Positions 25,019 through 32,987 of a stretch of DNA of 32,987 bases are shown piece after piece. A program made the position numbers and the translations under genes. Source of the stretch: Oscillospiraceae bacterium. Lineage in GTDB: Bacteria > Bacillota > Clostridia > Oscillospirales > Acutalibacteraceae. The notes under the pieces were generated by a model, which saw only the letters and a list, made by a program, of their open reading frames with translations, was not told the DNA's origin and made no database searches. The stretch is from positions 1 to 32,987 of the forward strand of contig SVPU01000017.1 in the NCBI GenBank assembly GCA_015065685.1, in the 5' to 3' direction. Numbering within the stretch: position 1 is the first letter of the stretch; every line of letters starts with the position of its first letter.

Positions 25019-27199
25019 ATGTATGAATTCAAGACAAAATTGGAACCCTTTGGTCGCGGATTTGTAAATTGCGAGAGCGAAAACAAAGCAGTAAAAATCG
25101 GCGCAGGTCTTATAAACTGTGCAAAGGAGCTTCCTATTGATATTACCCTTGATAACGGTATGGTAGAAATCAATGTGGCTTCGCAGGCTATTTCATTCTT
25201 ATATTCACACAGCGTGAATTGCCGTTCTGAAGTGTTGAATAAAATTATAGAAAACAACCCTGAAGACAAAGAAGAATTATTGCTTATTAAAGAAAAGGTT
25301 TGGCCTTATCTCAAGCACGAAACTTGTCTTTGGGACTGTTTCACACAAGAACAAAAAGAGCACGAAGCCGCAAGAGACATCTGGGCAGGATATTGGATGG
25401 GCCACTGTGTTCCCAAATATGCCGATATAGCCATCTATGGAACAGACGGTTATAGAGAAAAGGTTGAAAAGTATAGAAAACTCAACCCCGGCAAAGATGA
25501 TTTCTATGATTCTTTAATTATGTTATTAGAGGCGATTGATATTTTCGGCGAGCGTTTTTATCATCTTGCAGATGAAAAGCTCAAAACCGCAACAGAAAAA
25601 GAACATATCGAGATGCTAAATAATATCAAACGCACCTTCTCCCACGCTCCAAAGAAACCTTGTAAAGACTTCGTTGAGGCAGTTATAGTCTTCTTTATGA
25701 TGTTCCGTATAGAAGGCGGAGATGCTCCCGGACATTTCGACCAATATATGTATGATTTCTGGAAGGTAACCGATGAAAAAGAGGCTAAGAAGTACCTTAG
25801 ATACTTGTGGGTAGCTTTCCACAAACTCGGCGGAACAATGAACCTTTGTATTTCGGGCTCAGATGAAAATTGGAATGACCTTTCAAACGACCTCACCTAT
25901 GCAATTCTCGAAGTTACTGCCGAAACGGCATACAGAACACCCAACCTTACAATGCGTGTTCATAGAAACACTCCCGAAAAACTCTTACGCGCCGCACACA
26001 AAGCAATTGCAACGGGTTGCGGTTTGCCCGTAATTTATAATGATGAGGCTGTTTGCCCTGCCCTTGAGAGTTTGGAAATCCCAACCGATGATGCTCACCG
26101 TTATGTTATGAACGGTTGTAATCAGATTGATATTCAGGGCAAAAGCCATATGGGTCTAGAAGATGGCGAAGTTTTCCTTGCAAAAGCGGTTGAGTATGTT
26201 TTATTTAATGGCTACTCACCTTACAGACAAAAGGATTTATCAATTAAGACGGGTGACCCCACCGAGTTTAAAACCTATGATGAATTTTATGCGGCAGTTA
26301 TTAAGCAACTCGACCACTTAATTGATACTGCAACTGCAAAATCAAATGCTGCACAGGAGTTGTTTGCAAAGGAAGCGCCCAACCCGTTCCGTTCGGCATT
26401 TATTGAGGGTTGTATCGAAAAGGGACTTGACTATAAGCAGGGCGGTCCTATTTACGGTCATGGACAGATTTTAGCGCAAGGTATTGCCGAAACTGCCGAT
26501 TCTCTAGCAGTTATAAAGAAATATGTTTATGAGGAAAAGCGTTTCACAATGGCAGAACTCATTGATGCTCTTTCAAAAGACTTTGAGGGTTATGAAGAAT
26601 TGCATCATTTTCTTAAAAATAATGACCTCAAGTTTGGTAACGACATTGATTATGTTGATGAAATTGCCAAAGGCGTTGTTGACCATTTCAATAGTTATTT
26701 AAGAACTATCCCCACACGCCGTGGCGGTTATTTCACAGGCGGTTGTTCGCCCTTTAACAGAACCGCCAACTATGCAAAAACTCTTGGTGCTTTCCCCAAC
26801 GGCAAGAGAAAAGATGAGTATATCATCGCCGATTCAATTGGCTCAACACCGGGTAAGGATGTTAACGGTCCTACGGCACTTATGAATTCTTGCCTTAAGT
26901 TTGACCATACGCTTCCTGCAAGTGGATTCATTCTTAATCTTAAATTTGATAAGCAGATGTTTAATTCCGAAGCAGGTGAAGATGGATTCGTAGCGCTTTG
27001 CCGTTCATATTTCGGTCAAAAAGGTCAGCAACTTTCAATAACCGTTGTTTCCCTTGAAGATTTGCTTGATGCGAAGGTTAATCCGCAAAATCATAAAAAT
27101 TTGATTGTTCGTATCGGCGGTTACAGTGCGCGATTTATTGACCTTTCCCCCGAACTTCAGGACAACGTTATTGCAAGAACAAGCCATATTACAATGTAA
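25019..27199 (+). CDS. Glycyl radical enzyme of unknown substrate (GRE3, GCNQ active site)
   Basis: This 726-residue protein is a tandem paralogue of GRE2. It keeps the active-site segment VMNGCNQIDIQGKSH (C367, Q369) and the radical loop RIGGYSARFIDL (G701), and the C-terminus differs by only one or two residues. Differences cluster in residues 40-120 and in scattered places that could line a pocket, such as 306 (N to R), 314 (C to V) and 387 (C to F; about position 386). An open frame begins at 24908, but that covers the promoter; ATG 25019 has AAAGGAG and matches the GRE2 start, so I use it. It is followed after 23 bases by an activase gene, forming a two-gene operon. Confidence 0.92.
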   Translation: MYEFKTKLEPFGRGFVNCESENKAVKIGAGLINCAKELPIDITLDNGMVEINVASQAISFLYSHSVNCRSEVLNKIIENNPEDKEELLLIKEKVWPYLKHETCLWDCFTQEQKEHEAARDIWAGYWMGHCVPKYADIAIYGTDGYREKVEKYRKLNPGKDDFYDSLIMLLEAIDIFGERFYHLADEKLKTATEKEHIEMLNNIKRTFSHAPKKPCKDFVEAVIVFFMMFRIEGGDAPGHFDQYMYDFWKVTDEKEAKKYLRYLWVAFHKLGGTMNLCISGSDENWNDLSNDLTYAILEVTAETAYRTPNLTMRVHRNTPEKLLRAAHKAIATGCGLPVIYNDEAVCPALESLEIPTDDAHRYVMNGCNQIDIQGKSHMGLEDGEVFLAKAVEYVLFNGYSPYRQKDLSIKTGDPTEFKTYDEFYAAVIKQLDHLIDTATAKSNAAQELFAKEAPNPFRSAFIEGCIEKGLDYKQGGPIYGHGQILAQGIAETADSLAVIKKYVYEEKRFTMAELIDALSKDFEGYEELHHFLKNNDLKFGNDIDYVDEIAKGVVDHFNSYLRTIPTRRGGYFTGGCSPFNRTANYAKTLGAFPNGKRKDEYIIADSIGSTPGKDVNGPTALMNSCLKFDHTLPASGFILNLKFDKQMFNSEAGEDGFVALCRSYFGQKGQQLSITVVSLEDLLDAKVNPQNHKNLIVRIGGYSARFIDLSPELQDNVIARTSHITM

Positions 27200-27222
27200 A
27201 AGGATATCCAAAAGAGAGAAGT

Positions 27223-28122
27223 ATGAATTTATCTTATTTCAACATTCAAAAATTCTGTATTCACGACGGTCCGGGTATCAGAACCACTGTTTTCTTAAAG
27301 GGTTGTCCCTTAAAGTGCAAATGGTGCCATAACCCCGAATCACAGGAAACAGGGCCCGAACTTTTATTTATAAAAGATAGGTGTACCTCTTGTGGCAGGT
27401 GCCTCGGTTTTTGTGCGGCGAGAAAAATGTCCCCAAGCGGTGAAATCATTTATGACCGTTCCCGTTGTGTTTTGTGCGGTAACTGTATCCAAAGATGCTT
27501 TAATTTCGCTAATGAAATAGTAGGTAAAACCGCCTCTGTTGATGAAATTTTGGCAGAAGTTGTAAAAGACAAACACTTTTACGAGTCTTCGGGTGGAGGT
27601 ATGACCGTATCGGGCGGTGAACCTTCGGCGCAACCCGATGCCGTTTTGGAACTTATCAGAAAAGCAAAGGAAAATGGCGTTGATTCTGCAATAGAAACCT
27701 GCGGTAGCGGAAGCCATGAATTTTACAAGCAGGCAAACGAACTCGACTGCATATTCCTTTTCGATATAAAGGGAATTGATTCCAAGAAACATTTAGAAAA
27801 CACAGGAGTTCCTACCGACAAGATTCATAAAAATCTTGAATACCTACTTGAGAACAACGCGAAGGTTATTATCAGAATTCCCTTAATTCCCACAATGAAT
27901 GATTCTGAAATGGACTTGGAATTATTAAAAGAATTTCTGTATAATATCAAAGACAAAATTATGTATGCCGAGATTATGCCATACCATAATTTAGGTGTTG
28001 AAAAATCACGAAGGCTCGGTAAATCACAAAAGGATGATATTCCAAACGGAAAGCCTTTTGCAAAGAAATGGCAAGAAATTTTATCAAAATCAGGTGCTAC
28101 AGTTAAAGTTTCAGGCGAATAA
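27223..28122 (+). CDS. Glycyl radical enzyme activase (radical SAM), for GRE3 and probably GRE2
   Basis: The 299-residue protein is a GRE activating enzyme. The radical-SAM motif is C28-x3-C32-x2-C35 (CPLKCKWC), and the ferredoxin-like insert has C54, C57, C60, C64 and C82, C85, C88, C92 for two extra clusters. SSGGGMTVSGGEPSAQ and IIRIPLIPTMND are the SAM-binding and barrel motifs. It lies 23 bases behind GRE3; the ribosome binding site (AGAGAG) is weak, which may keep its level below that of the enzyme. Since GRE2 has no activase and a near-identical radical loop, one activase may serve both. It is clearly different from the GRE1 activase, so each type of GRE has its own. Confidence 0.95.
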   Translation: MNLSYFNIQKFCIHDGPGIRTTVFLKGCPLKCKWCHNPESQETGPELLFIKDRCTSCGRCLGFCAARKMSPSGEIIYDRSRCVLCGNCIQRCFNFANEIVGKTASVDEILAEVVKDKHFYESSGGGMTVSGGEPSAQPDAVLELIRKAKENGVDSAIETCGSGSHEFYKQANELDCIFLFDIKGIDSKKHLENTGVPTDKIHKNLEYLLENNAKVIIRIPLIPTMNDSEMDLELLKEFLYNIKDKIMYAEIMPYHNLGVEKSRRLGKSQKDDIPNGKPFAKKWQEILSKSGATVKVSGE

Positions 28123-28126
28123 GTTT

Positions 28127-28162
28127 AAAAGCAGATATCTTTAAAATGATATCTGCTTTTTG
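28127..28162 (+). terminator. Terminator after the GRE3 operon
   Basis: GCAGATATC (28131-28139) pairs with GATATCTGC (28148-28156), extended by four A-T pairs and followed by a T-run. Confidence 0.9.
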
Positions 28163-28169
28163 TTATCTG

Positions 28170-28200
28170 AAAAATGGACTGCTGAAAATCAGCAGTCCAT
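28170..28200 (-). terminator. Terminator of the giant surface protein gene
   Basis: A perfect 12-bp stem (28174-28185 with 28189-28200) with a 3-base loop is followed on the minus strand by TTTT. It faces the plus-strand terminator a few bases away. Confidence 0.85.
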
Positions 28201-28221
28201 CTTTAATTTAATTAGAATATT

Positions 28222-31200
28222 TTATGCTTTCTTGCGTTTTTTAGCAATAACAATTATTACGAATGTTGCACCGCCTAAAACCACAAGACCGCCAACTGCA
28301 ATAAGAACAATTGCCCAAATCGGTAAACCTGAACTTACATCGTTATCGGTATTTGCACTCTTTTCAGGTGCTTCGCGTGTTACGATAATTCTGTATGTTC
28401 TCTGGAGTCCGTCTTCAGAAACAACCTTAACTGTTACCGAGTTTCTACCAACATATTCAAGGTCGGTTTTACCTATTGTTATAGTTGCATTTTCATCTTC
28501 TGCAACTGCGATAACCTTAACCTTATCAACGCTGAACGGAACGGTTGCGGTGTATTCCTTGATTTCAGGGTCAAACTCTGGTGAAATCTTAATGCCGTCG
28601 AGTCTGAGTTCTGAAAGTCTGTTCTTAGCCTTAACAACCAGCTCGGTAGGACCGCCGGGTGTTGTCTGAGAACCGGTTGAACTTCCGCTATTTGTTCCTG
28701 TGTTAGTACCGGTATTAGTATCAGTATTTGTAGGCGGAACTTTACCGGGTGTCCAGAGATATTCTGCAGATGAGAGCAGATTTGCACCCGAAGTTGAGAA
28801 GAGTTCTGCCAACTGCAACTTAATATCACTGTATTTCTGAACTTCGCCAACCTTAAAGGTAAAGGTTATAATCTCTTTACCCTTTTCGCTGCCACTGTTC
28901 TTAGTCGTATCAGCTGCATAGAAATTAACTTCCGAAGCAGTAGTATCGTCATCAATTGACAATACCCAGTTGCCCGAAACATCAAGAGCCGCAGATACAA
29001 ATGTTAAAGCAGACTTGTTATATTTGAGTTTACCGTTTAAAGCACGGAGATTATCTTCACTTGCAAGAAGTGAAATTTCAATCTCATCACCAACTGCAAA
29101 CTTATCAGGACCTGTAAGAACGAAATCTGACTTTCCTTCTTTAGCAGCATTGGCATTAAAGTTAGTATCATAAATATTAACTTTGCCATCGTTGTTATAA
29201 TCGGCCGCTTCGAGATAAATATCATTCTCAATTACTTTTTCATAACTTAAATGCTTAATAATTGCTTCAACGTCTTTAGCATCAACAAGACCGTCGCCGT
29301 TAACATCACCCTTAATCACAATTTTAGCACGGGCGGCGATTTGCGGTCCGTTTATAAGACGGATTTCCATGCCTGTTTCTGCTAATCTGTTAAGGTCTGT
29401 AACAACCTTTTTATTTGCATCATAAATTTTGATGTATTGAGAATTTTCGAAAGAAGCAACAACATCAGAGAGTTTAGTGCCAGATGTAAATCCAAATGCG
29501 AACTCATCTTCAACGCTTATTCCTGCTTTATTGGGTTCGAATTTTTTCGGGAAATCATCCGAAACCGAATCAAGAAGTGCGCCGTCACTTGTTTTAAAGA
29601 GACGGAAGTCATCCATATAAGCAGTACCGCCGCTATCTTTCACGAAAATACCAACACGGTTGAGGTCTTTAGAGTTAAAGGTGAAACCGACTGTCTGCCA
29701 GGATTGGTCTTCAAGATAATTATTTTCGCCGAATGAATATTCCTTAATTATGGTAGGATACATTTGGTTTTCAGAAATTACATTTCCGTTAGAATCCCAA
29801 GTGCTTTCAATTCCTGCGGCATTATAGCCGTTCACAAGACCGAAACCACCATTACCTACTTTAGTGATTGCATATTTAGCAGAGAAAGTATATTCAGTGT
29901 TAGGTTCAACATCTATCCACTTGAAATAATAAATATTATGTGGATATAAAACATCGGGTTCATAGTAGAATGCTTCGCCTTGCACTGAATCGCCTGTGTC
30001 AACTATATTTAGTGATTTACCATACATGTAGTTAACAAACTTAGAACTATCAGACCAATAAGAATCAACCGCATCTTCAAAGTTAAAGTTTTCCACTAAG
30101 TTTACTCCACCGTCTTTAATTCCAAGATAGTTAGGTTCGTCGGTTATAAATTCAACACTTTTCTCTATTGTAGATAAAGGTGAGTTAGTTACAACTGTAC
30201 TCGAATATACAGGGTCCCAAACAGCAAGTGTATCTAAATAAACTGTTGCATGAGTTGCACGGAATTGTAAATAGAAGTCAGTTTGGTCGTTTGTTTTGAA
30301 TGAATATGCATTCCAGTGCCATTTATTATCATTAATTCCTAAGAATTGGAAATAATCTTGATATTGCTTCCAACTGTGGTCAGTTTTGCTTCCAACATTT
30401 TGAACGGTAAGGTAATTACCTGTTGAGCCATCAGCAATACCATAAGTAAATCTTGTAAATTCGCCATTCTTTGCATAATAGTCAACTGATTTACCCATAA
30501 AACCAAAGCAATAGGTTTTGTTGGGTTCGAGTTTTAAAGGAATAGAAATAATTTCTTCTTTAGAGCCTGCTTCTAACTTAATAGCTGAATCACTATAGTG
30601 AGACACATCTGTTCCACCGCTAACAATTTTCACACAAGAAACTCCGTCCTTATCGTTATCGGTTGCTATATAATTCATTGCATTGTTATAAGGTTCACTA
30701 CTTGTTGTGGTAAGGTCACCATTAAGCAACATTGAACTGCCATCAACAGGAGCACCAAGGAACATTTCAGCCAAGTTTTCATAAACAGGACCAACAACCC
30801 AAGCACGATTTACCTCCATTGCAATTGTTGCGGGTTCTTCAGTTGGTTCAAGAATGATATTATCTATTAAAACATCGCAACCTATTGTTGACTGAAGCAT
30901 AAAATAAGCTGATTTATATGCAGTTGCAACATTGAAAACTACTGAATAATGAGTCCAATCAGAAGCACTCGGTACTGATTGTGTAATAACTGCCTTATGG
31001 GTAGAAAGAGTTGTTTCCTCTTTACCAATGCCCCAGAAAATTTTACCTTCGGGTATTGTCCCTTTATAATCAAAATCTAATTTATAATTTCCTTCTGTCA
31101 ATTTAACTTCTTGAGAAAAAACTTTATGGAAACTTGATTTAATATTAAGTGCTGCACCGCCATCTTTATCGGCAGTTGTATCAACCTTGAAGAAATCTTC

Positions 31201-32987
31201 ATCACCTGACCAGAACCGATTTCCATCATTAAACTCGCTATTATAAACTATTGAGTTTCCAGTACCAACCTTTTCAAATGTAACATTATCTATATATATT
31301 GTTTTTCCCGCTTTTGCACCAAATAAAGTGAACACAACTAAAATATATTCATTGTCTCCACTGGCAACAATACCGCCAACATTTACCCATTCATTAAGTA
31401 TGTCTATAGCACTCATATAACTATAAATAGTATTCTTTGATTGCGCTATTACATCACCATTGGCTTCTTCTACGGAAGTTGCATCAAAAAATAAACCACC
31501 AATACCGTTACTTATAATATCAGCATTAACTTTGTACTGTGTATTCTTTTCAACCTTTACATACTGATATACTCTTGTTACACTTTCTGCAATACCATTA
31601 ATTACAATAGCCTTTGAACCTTCACTAGCAGTTGTTGTAGTAACCGGTGCAGGTGAACCCTTTACACCCCAACCACTTAATCCGTTTTCAAAACTAGGAT
31701 TTACAACAAAATCCGAATCGGAGTTTGAAGCAACCTTTTCTAAAACAACATTATCTACATATAATACTTTTCCATCTTTTGAGCCAAAGAATGTAAATAC
31801 AACTAAGATATATTCATTGTCCCCGCTATAAACTTCACCGCCAACATTAACCCATTCGTTGAGTGTTGCTATAGCACTCATATAACTGTAAATAGTATTT
31901 TGTGATTGTGATATAACTTCACCGTTAGCTTCCGTTACTGGAGTTGCATCAAAATATAATCCACCAATACCGTTACTTATAATATCAGCACTAACTTTGT
32001 ATGTGGTATTCTTTTCAACCTTTACATACTGATATATTCTTGTTGTACTACCTGCAATACCATTAATTACGATAGCTTTTGAACCATCACTAGCAGTTGA
32101 TTCAGTAACCGCAGGTGCTGGCGAGCCCATTGTTGACCAATTGCTTAAACCACCTTCAAAACTGGAATTGAAAATGAGATTAGAAGAAGGTTCATTCTCT
32201 TCAACAATAACATTATCTACATATAAAACTTTACCTGCTTTTGAACCATAGAATGTAAATACAACTAGAATGTATTCATTTTCTCCACTATAAACTTCAC
32301 CACCAACATTAACCCATTCATTAAGTGTTGCTATTGCACTCATGTAGCTGAAAATATGATTCTGTGATTGTGATATAACTTCACCGTTAGCTTCCGTTAC
32401 TGGAGTTGCATCAAAATATAATCCACCAATACCATTACTTATAATATCAGCGCTAACCTTGTATGTAGTATTCTTTTCAACTTTCACATACTGATATACT
32501 CTTGTTGTACTACCTGCAGTGCCGTTAATTATGATTGATTTTGAACCCTCACTAGCAGTTGATGTTGTAGCAGCCGGTGCAGGTGAACCCATTGTTTTCC
32601 AATTGCTTAAACCACCTTCAAAGCCAGGATTTAAAACAAGATTTTTCGAAGTATTTGAAGAAGCAACTTTTTCTAAAACAACATTATCTACATGTAATAC
32701 TTTTCCATCTTTTGAACCAAAGAATGTAAATACAACTAAGATATATTCATTGTCCCCGCTATAAACTTCACCGCCAACATTAACCCATTCGTTGAGTGTT
32801 GCTATAGCACTCATATAACTGTAAATAGTATTCTTTGATTGTGATGTGACTTGACCGCTAGCTTCTGCTACAGAAGTTGCATCAAAAAACAAACCGCCAA
32901 TACCGTTACTTATAATATCGGCACTGACTTTGTATGTGGCGTTCTTTTCAACCTTTACATACTGATATACTCTTGTTGTGCTACCTG
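28222..32987 (-). CDS. Giant repeat-containing cell-surface protein with dockerin, cohesin-like and cadherin-like modules (5' part outside window)
   Basis: The frame is open to the window end, so only the last 1587 residues are seen; signal peptide and any catalytic domain are missing. From the N-terminal side: four carbohydrate-binding-like beta-sandwich repeats of about 155 residues (LNPGFEGGLSNW ... VYVDN-type), a divergent fifth one (about 30840-31260), two more jelly-roll-like modules with NFNFEDAVDSYW, a short Ig-like module, a type I dockerin with two calcium loops (DVNGDGLVDAKD and DYNNDGKVNIYD, 29160-29316), a cohesin-like domain (about 28765-29130), a Thr/Asn/Gly linker (28675-28745), a cadherin-like beta-sandwich (about 28375-28630), and a C-terminal membrane helix with a KKRKKA tail (28225-28320). 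No LPXTG is seen. It is probably a membrane-anchored polysaccharide-binding or scaffold protein. Confidence 0.88.
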   Translation of the reverse strand, partial: GSTTRVYQYVKVEKNATYKVSADIISNGIGGLFFDATSVAEASGQVTSQSKNTIYSYMSAIATLNEWVNVGGEVYSGDNEYILVVFTFFGSKDGKVLHVDNVVLEKVASSNTSKNLVLNPGFEGGLSNWKTMGSPAPAATTSTASEGSKSIIINGTAGSTTRVYQYVKVEKNTTYKVSADIISNGIGGLYFDATPVTEANGEVISQSQNHIFSYMSAIATLNEWVNVGGEVYSGENEYILVVFTFYGSKAGKVLYVDNVIVEENEPSSNLIFNSSFEGGLSNWSTMGSPAPAVTESTASDGSKAIVINGIAGSTTRIYQYVKVEKNTTYKVSADIISNGIGGLYFDATPVTEANGEVISQSQNTIYSYMSAIATLNEWVNVGGEVYSGDNEYILVVFTFFGSKDGKVLYVDNVVLEKVASNSDSDFVVNPSFENGLSGWGVKGSPAPVTTTTASEGSKAIVINGIAESVTRVYQYVKVEKNTQYKVNADIISNGIGGLFFDATSVEEANGDVIAQSKNTIYSYMSAIDILNEWVNVGGIVASGDNEYILVVFTLFGAKAGKTIYIDNVTFEKVGTGNSIVYNSEFNDGNRFWSGDEDFFKVDTTADKDGGAALNIKSSFHKVFSQEVKLTEGNYKLDFDYKGTIPEGKIFWGIGKEETTLSTHKAVITQSVPSASDWTHYSVVFNVATAYKSAYFMLQSTIGCDVLIDNIILEPTEEPATIAMEVNRAWVVGPVYENLAEMFLGAPVDGSSMLLNGDLTTTSSEPYNNAMNYIATDNDKDGVSCVKIVSGGTDVSHYSDSAIKLEAGSKEEIISIPLKLEPNKTYCFGFMGKSVDYYAKNGEFTRFTYGIADGSTGNYLTVQNVGSKTDHSWKQYQDYFQFLGINDNKWHWNAYSFKTNDQTDFYLQFRATHATVYLDTLAVWDPVYSSTVVTNSPLSTIEKSVEFITDEPNYLGIKDGGVNLVENFNFEDAVDSYWSDSSKFVNYMYGKSLNIVDTGDSVQGEAFYYEPDVLYPHNIYYFKWIDVEPNTEYTFSAKYAITKVGNGGFGLVNGYNAAGIESTWDSNGNVISENQMYPTIIKEYSFGENNYLEDQSWQTVGFTFNSKDLNRVGIFVKDSGGTAYMDDFRLFKTSDGALLDSVSDDFPKKFEPNKAGISVEDEFAFGFTSGTKLSDVVASFENSQYIKIYDANKKVVTDLNRLAETGMEIRLINGPQIAARAKIVIKGDVNGDGLVDAKDVEAIIKHLSYEKVIENDIYLEAADYNNDGKVNIYDTNFNANAAKEGKSDFVLTGPDKFAVGDEIEISLLASEDNLRALNGKLKYNKSALTFVSAALDVSGNWVLSIDDDTTASEVNFYAADTTKNSGSEKGKEIITFTFKVGEVQKYSDIKLQLAELFSTSGANLLSSAEYLWTPGKVPPTNTDTNTGTNTGTNSGSSTGSQTTPGGPTELVVKAKNRLSELRLDGIKISPEFDPEIKEYTATVPFSVDKVKVIAVAEDENATITIGKTDLEYVGRNSVTVKVVSEDGLQRTYRIIVTREAPEKSANTDNDVSSGLPIWAIVLIAVGGLVVLGGATFVIIVIAKKRKKA
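31262..32987 (-). repeat. Tandem repeats of about 465 bp within the surface protein gene
   Basis: Three full units (about 31262-31726, 31727-32189 and 32190-32660) and one cut by the window edge (32661-32987) are in frame. Their periods measured at the NEWVNVGG codons are 471, 462 and 465 bases. DNA identity is high, with long shared runs, notably between the unit at 31727-32189 and its neighbours, so they are recent or kept alike by recombination. Confidence 0.93.

Noticed and set aside
10403-28122. Bacterial microcompartment linked to the GREs
   Set aside because: No shell protein, aldehyde or alcohol dehydrogenase, or phosphotransacylase genes lie near any of the three GREs, and no N-terminal encapsulation extension was recognised.
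28160-28669. A 169-codon plus-strand open frame over the 3' end of the surface protein gene
   Set aside because: It starts inside terminator hairpins, has a low-complexity Ser/Thr/Ile translation, and overlaps a clear coding frame on the other strand.
31262-32987. CRISPR array or mobile repeat
   Set aside because: The repeats are about 465 bp, in frame, and encode a beta-sandwich domain; there are no short repeat-spacer units.

Overview
The window looks like chromosomal DNA from a strictly anaerobic, low-to-moderate-GC Gram-positive bacterium of the Clostridia, most likely a gut or rumen Oscillospiraceae/Ruminococcaceae-type lineage. Evidence: a spoVAD sporulation gene, the Firmicutes asp23-fakA-recG order, thyX instead of thyA, an rplM-rpsI unit, sigma-A promoters with 17-base spacers, A/T-tailed terminators, several oxygen-sensitive glycyl radical enzymes (GREs), and a dockerin/cohesin-type surface protein. 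This assignment is inference from gene content; no 16S gene is present.

Layout. (1) 1-210: tRNA-Glu(UUC) with its terminator, then a perfect 22-bp inverted repeat. (2) 278-8951, minus strand: a long housekeeping operon starting from a strong promoter at 9015-9043 (ymdB, a solute-binding lipoprotein, asp23-like, fakA/yloV, recG, a flavin-reductase-like gene, yfcE), closed by a terminator, then spoVAD as a probably separate unit. (3) 9153-9557, plus: a small membrane/zinc-ribbon protein. (4) 10403-14811: a divergent AraC regulator and the operon GRE1 - serine hydrolase - GRE activase. (5) 14812-16010, minus: rplM-rpsI with a strong promoter and leader, followed by a duplicated copy of the rpsI tail and terminator around a palindrome-rich insert. 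(6) 16251-20682, minus: operon thyX - tmk - DJ-1 family - mltG - peptidase U32, with promoter and terminator visible. (7) 20830-22434, plus: a class B penicillin-binding protein. (8) 22596-28122, plus: two tandem paralogous GREs (GRE2, GRE3), each with its own promoter, and one activase behind GRE3. (9) 28222 to the window end, minus: the C-terminal 1.59 kb-codon part of a giant repeat-containing surface protein with dockerin, cohesin-like and cadherin-like modules and a C-terminal membrane anchor; its N-terminus lies outside the window.

The most interesting content is the GRE set. All three have a recognisable glycyl-radical loop and active-site Cys, but the residue two positions after the Cys, which is Glu in the well-known dehydratases and lyases (GCxE), is Asp in GRE1 (GCWD) and Gln in GRE2/GRE3 (GCNQ). 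Together with two dedicated activases, an AraC regulator with a candidate operator, and an embedded serine hydrolase, they look like two separately controlled anaerobic radical pathways of unknown substrate. No microcompartment shell genes are present, so they probably act in the cytosol.
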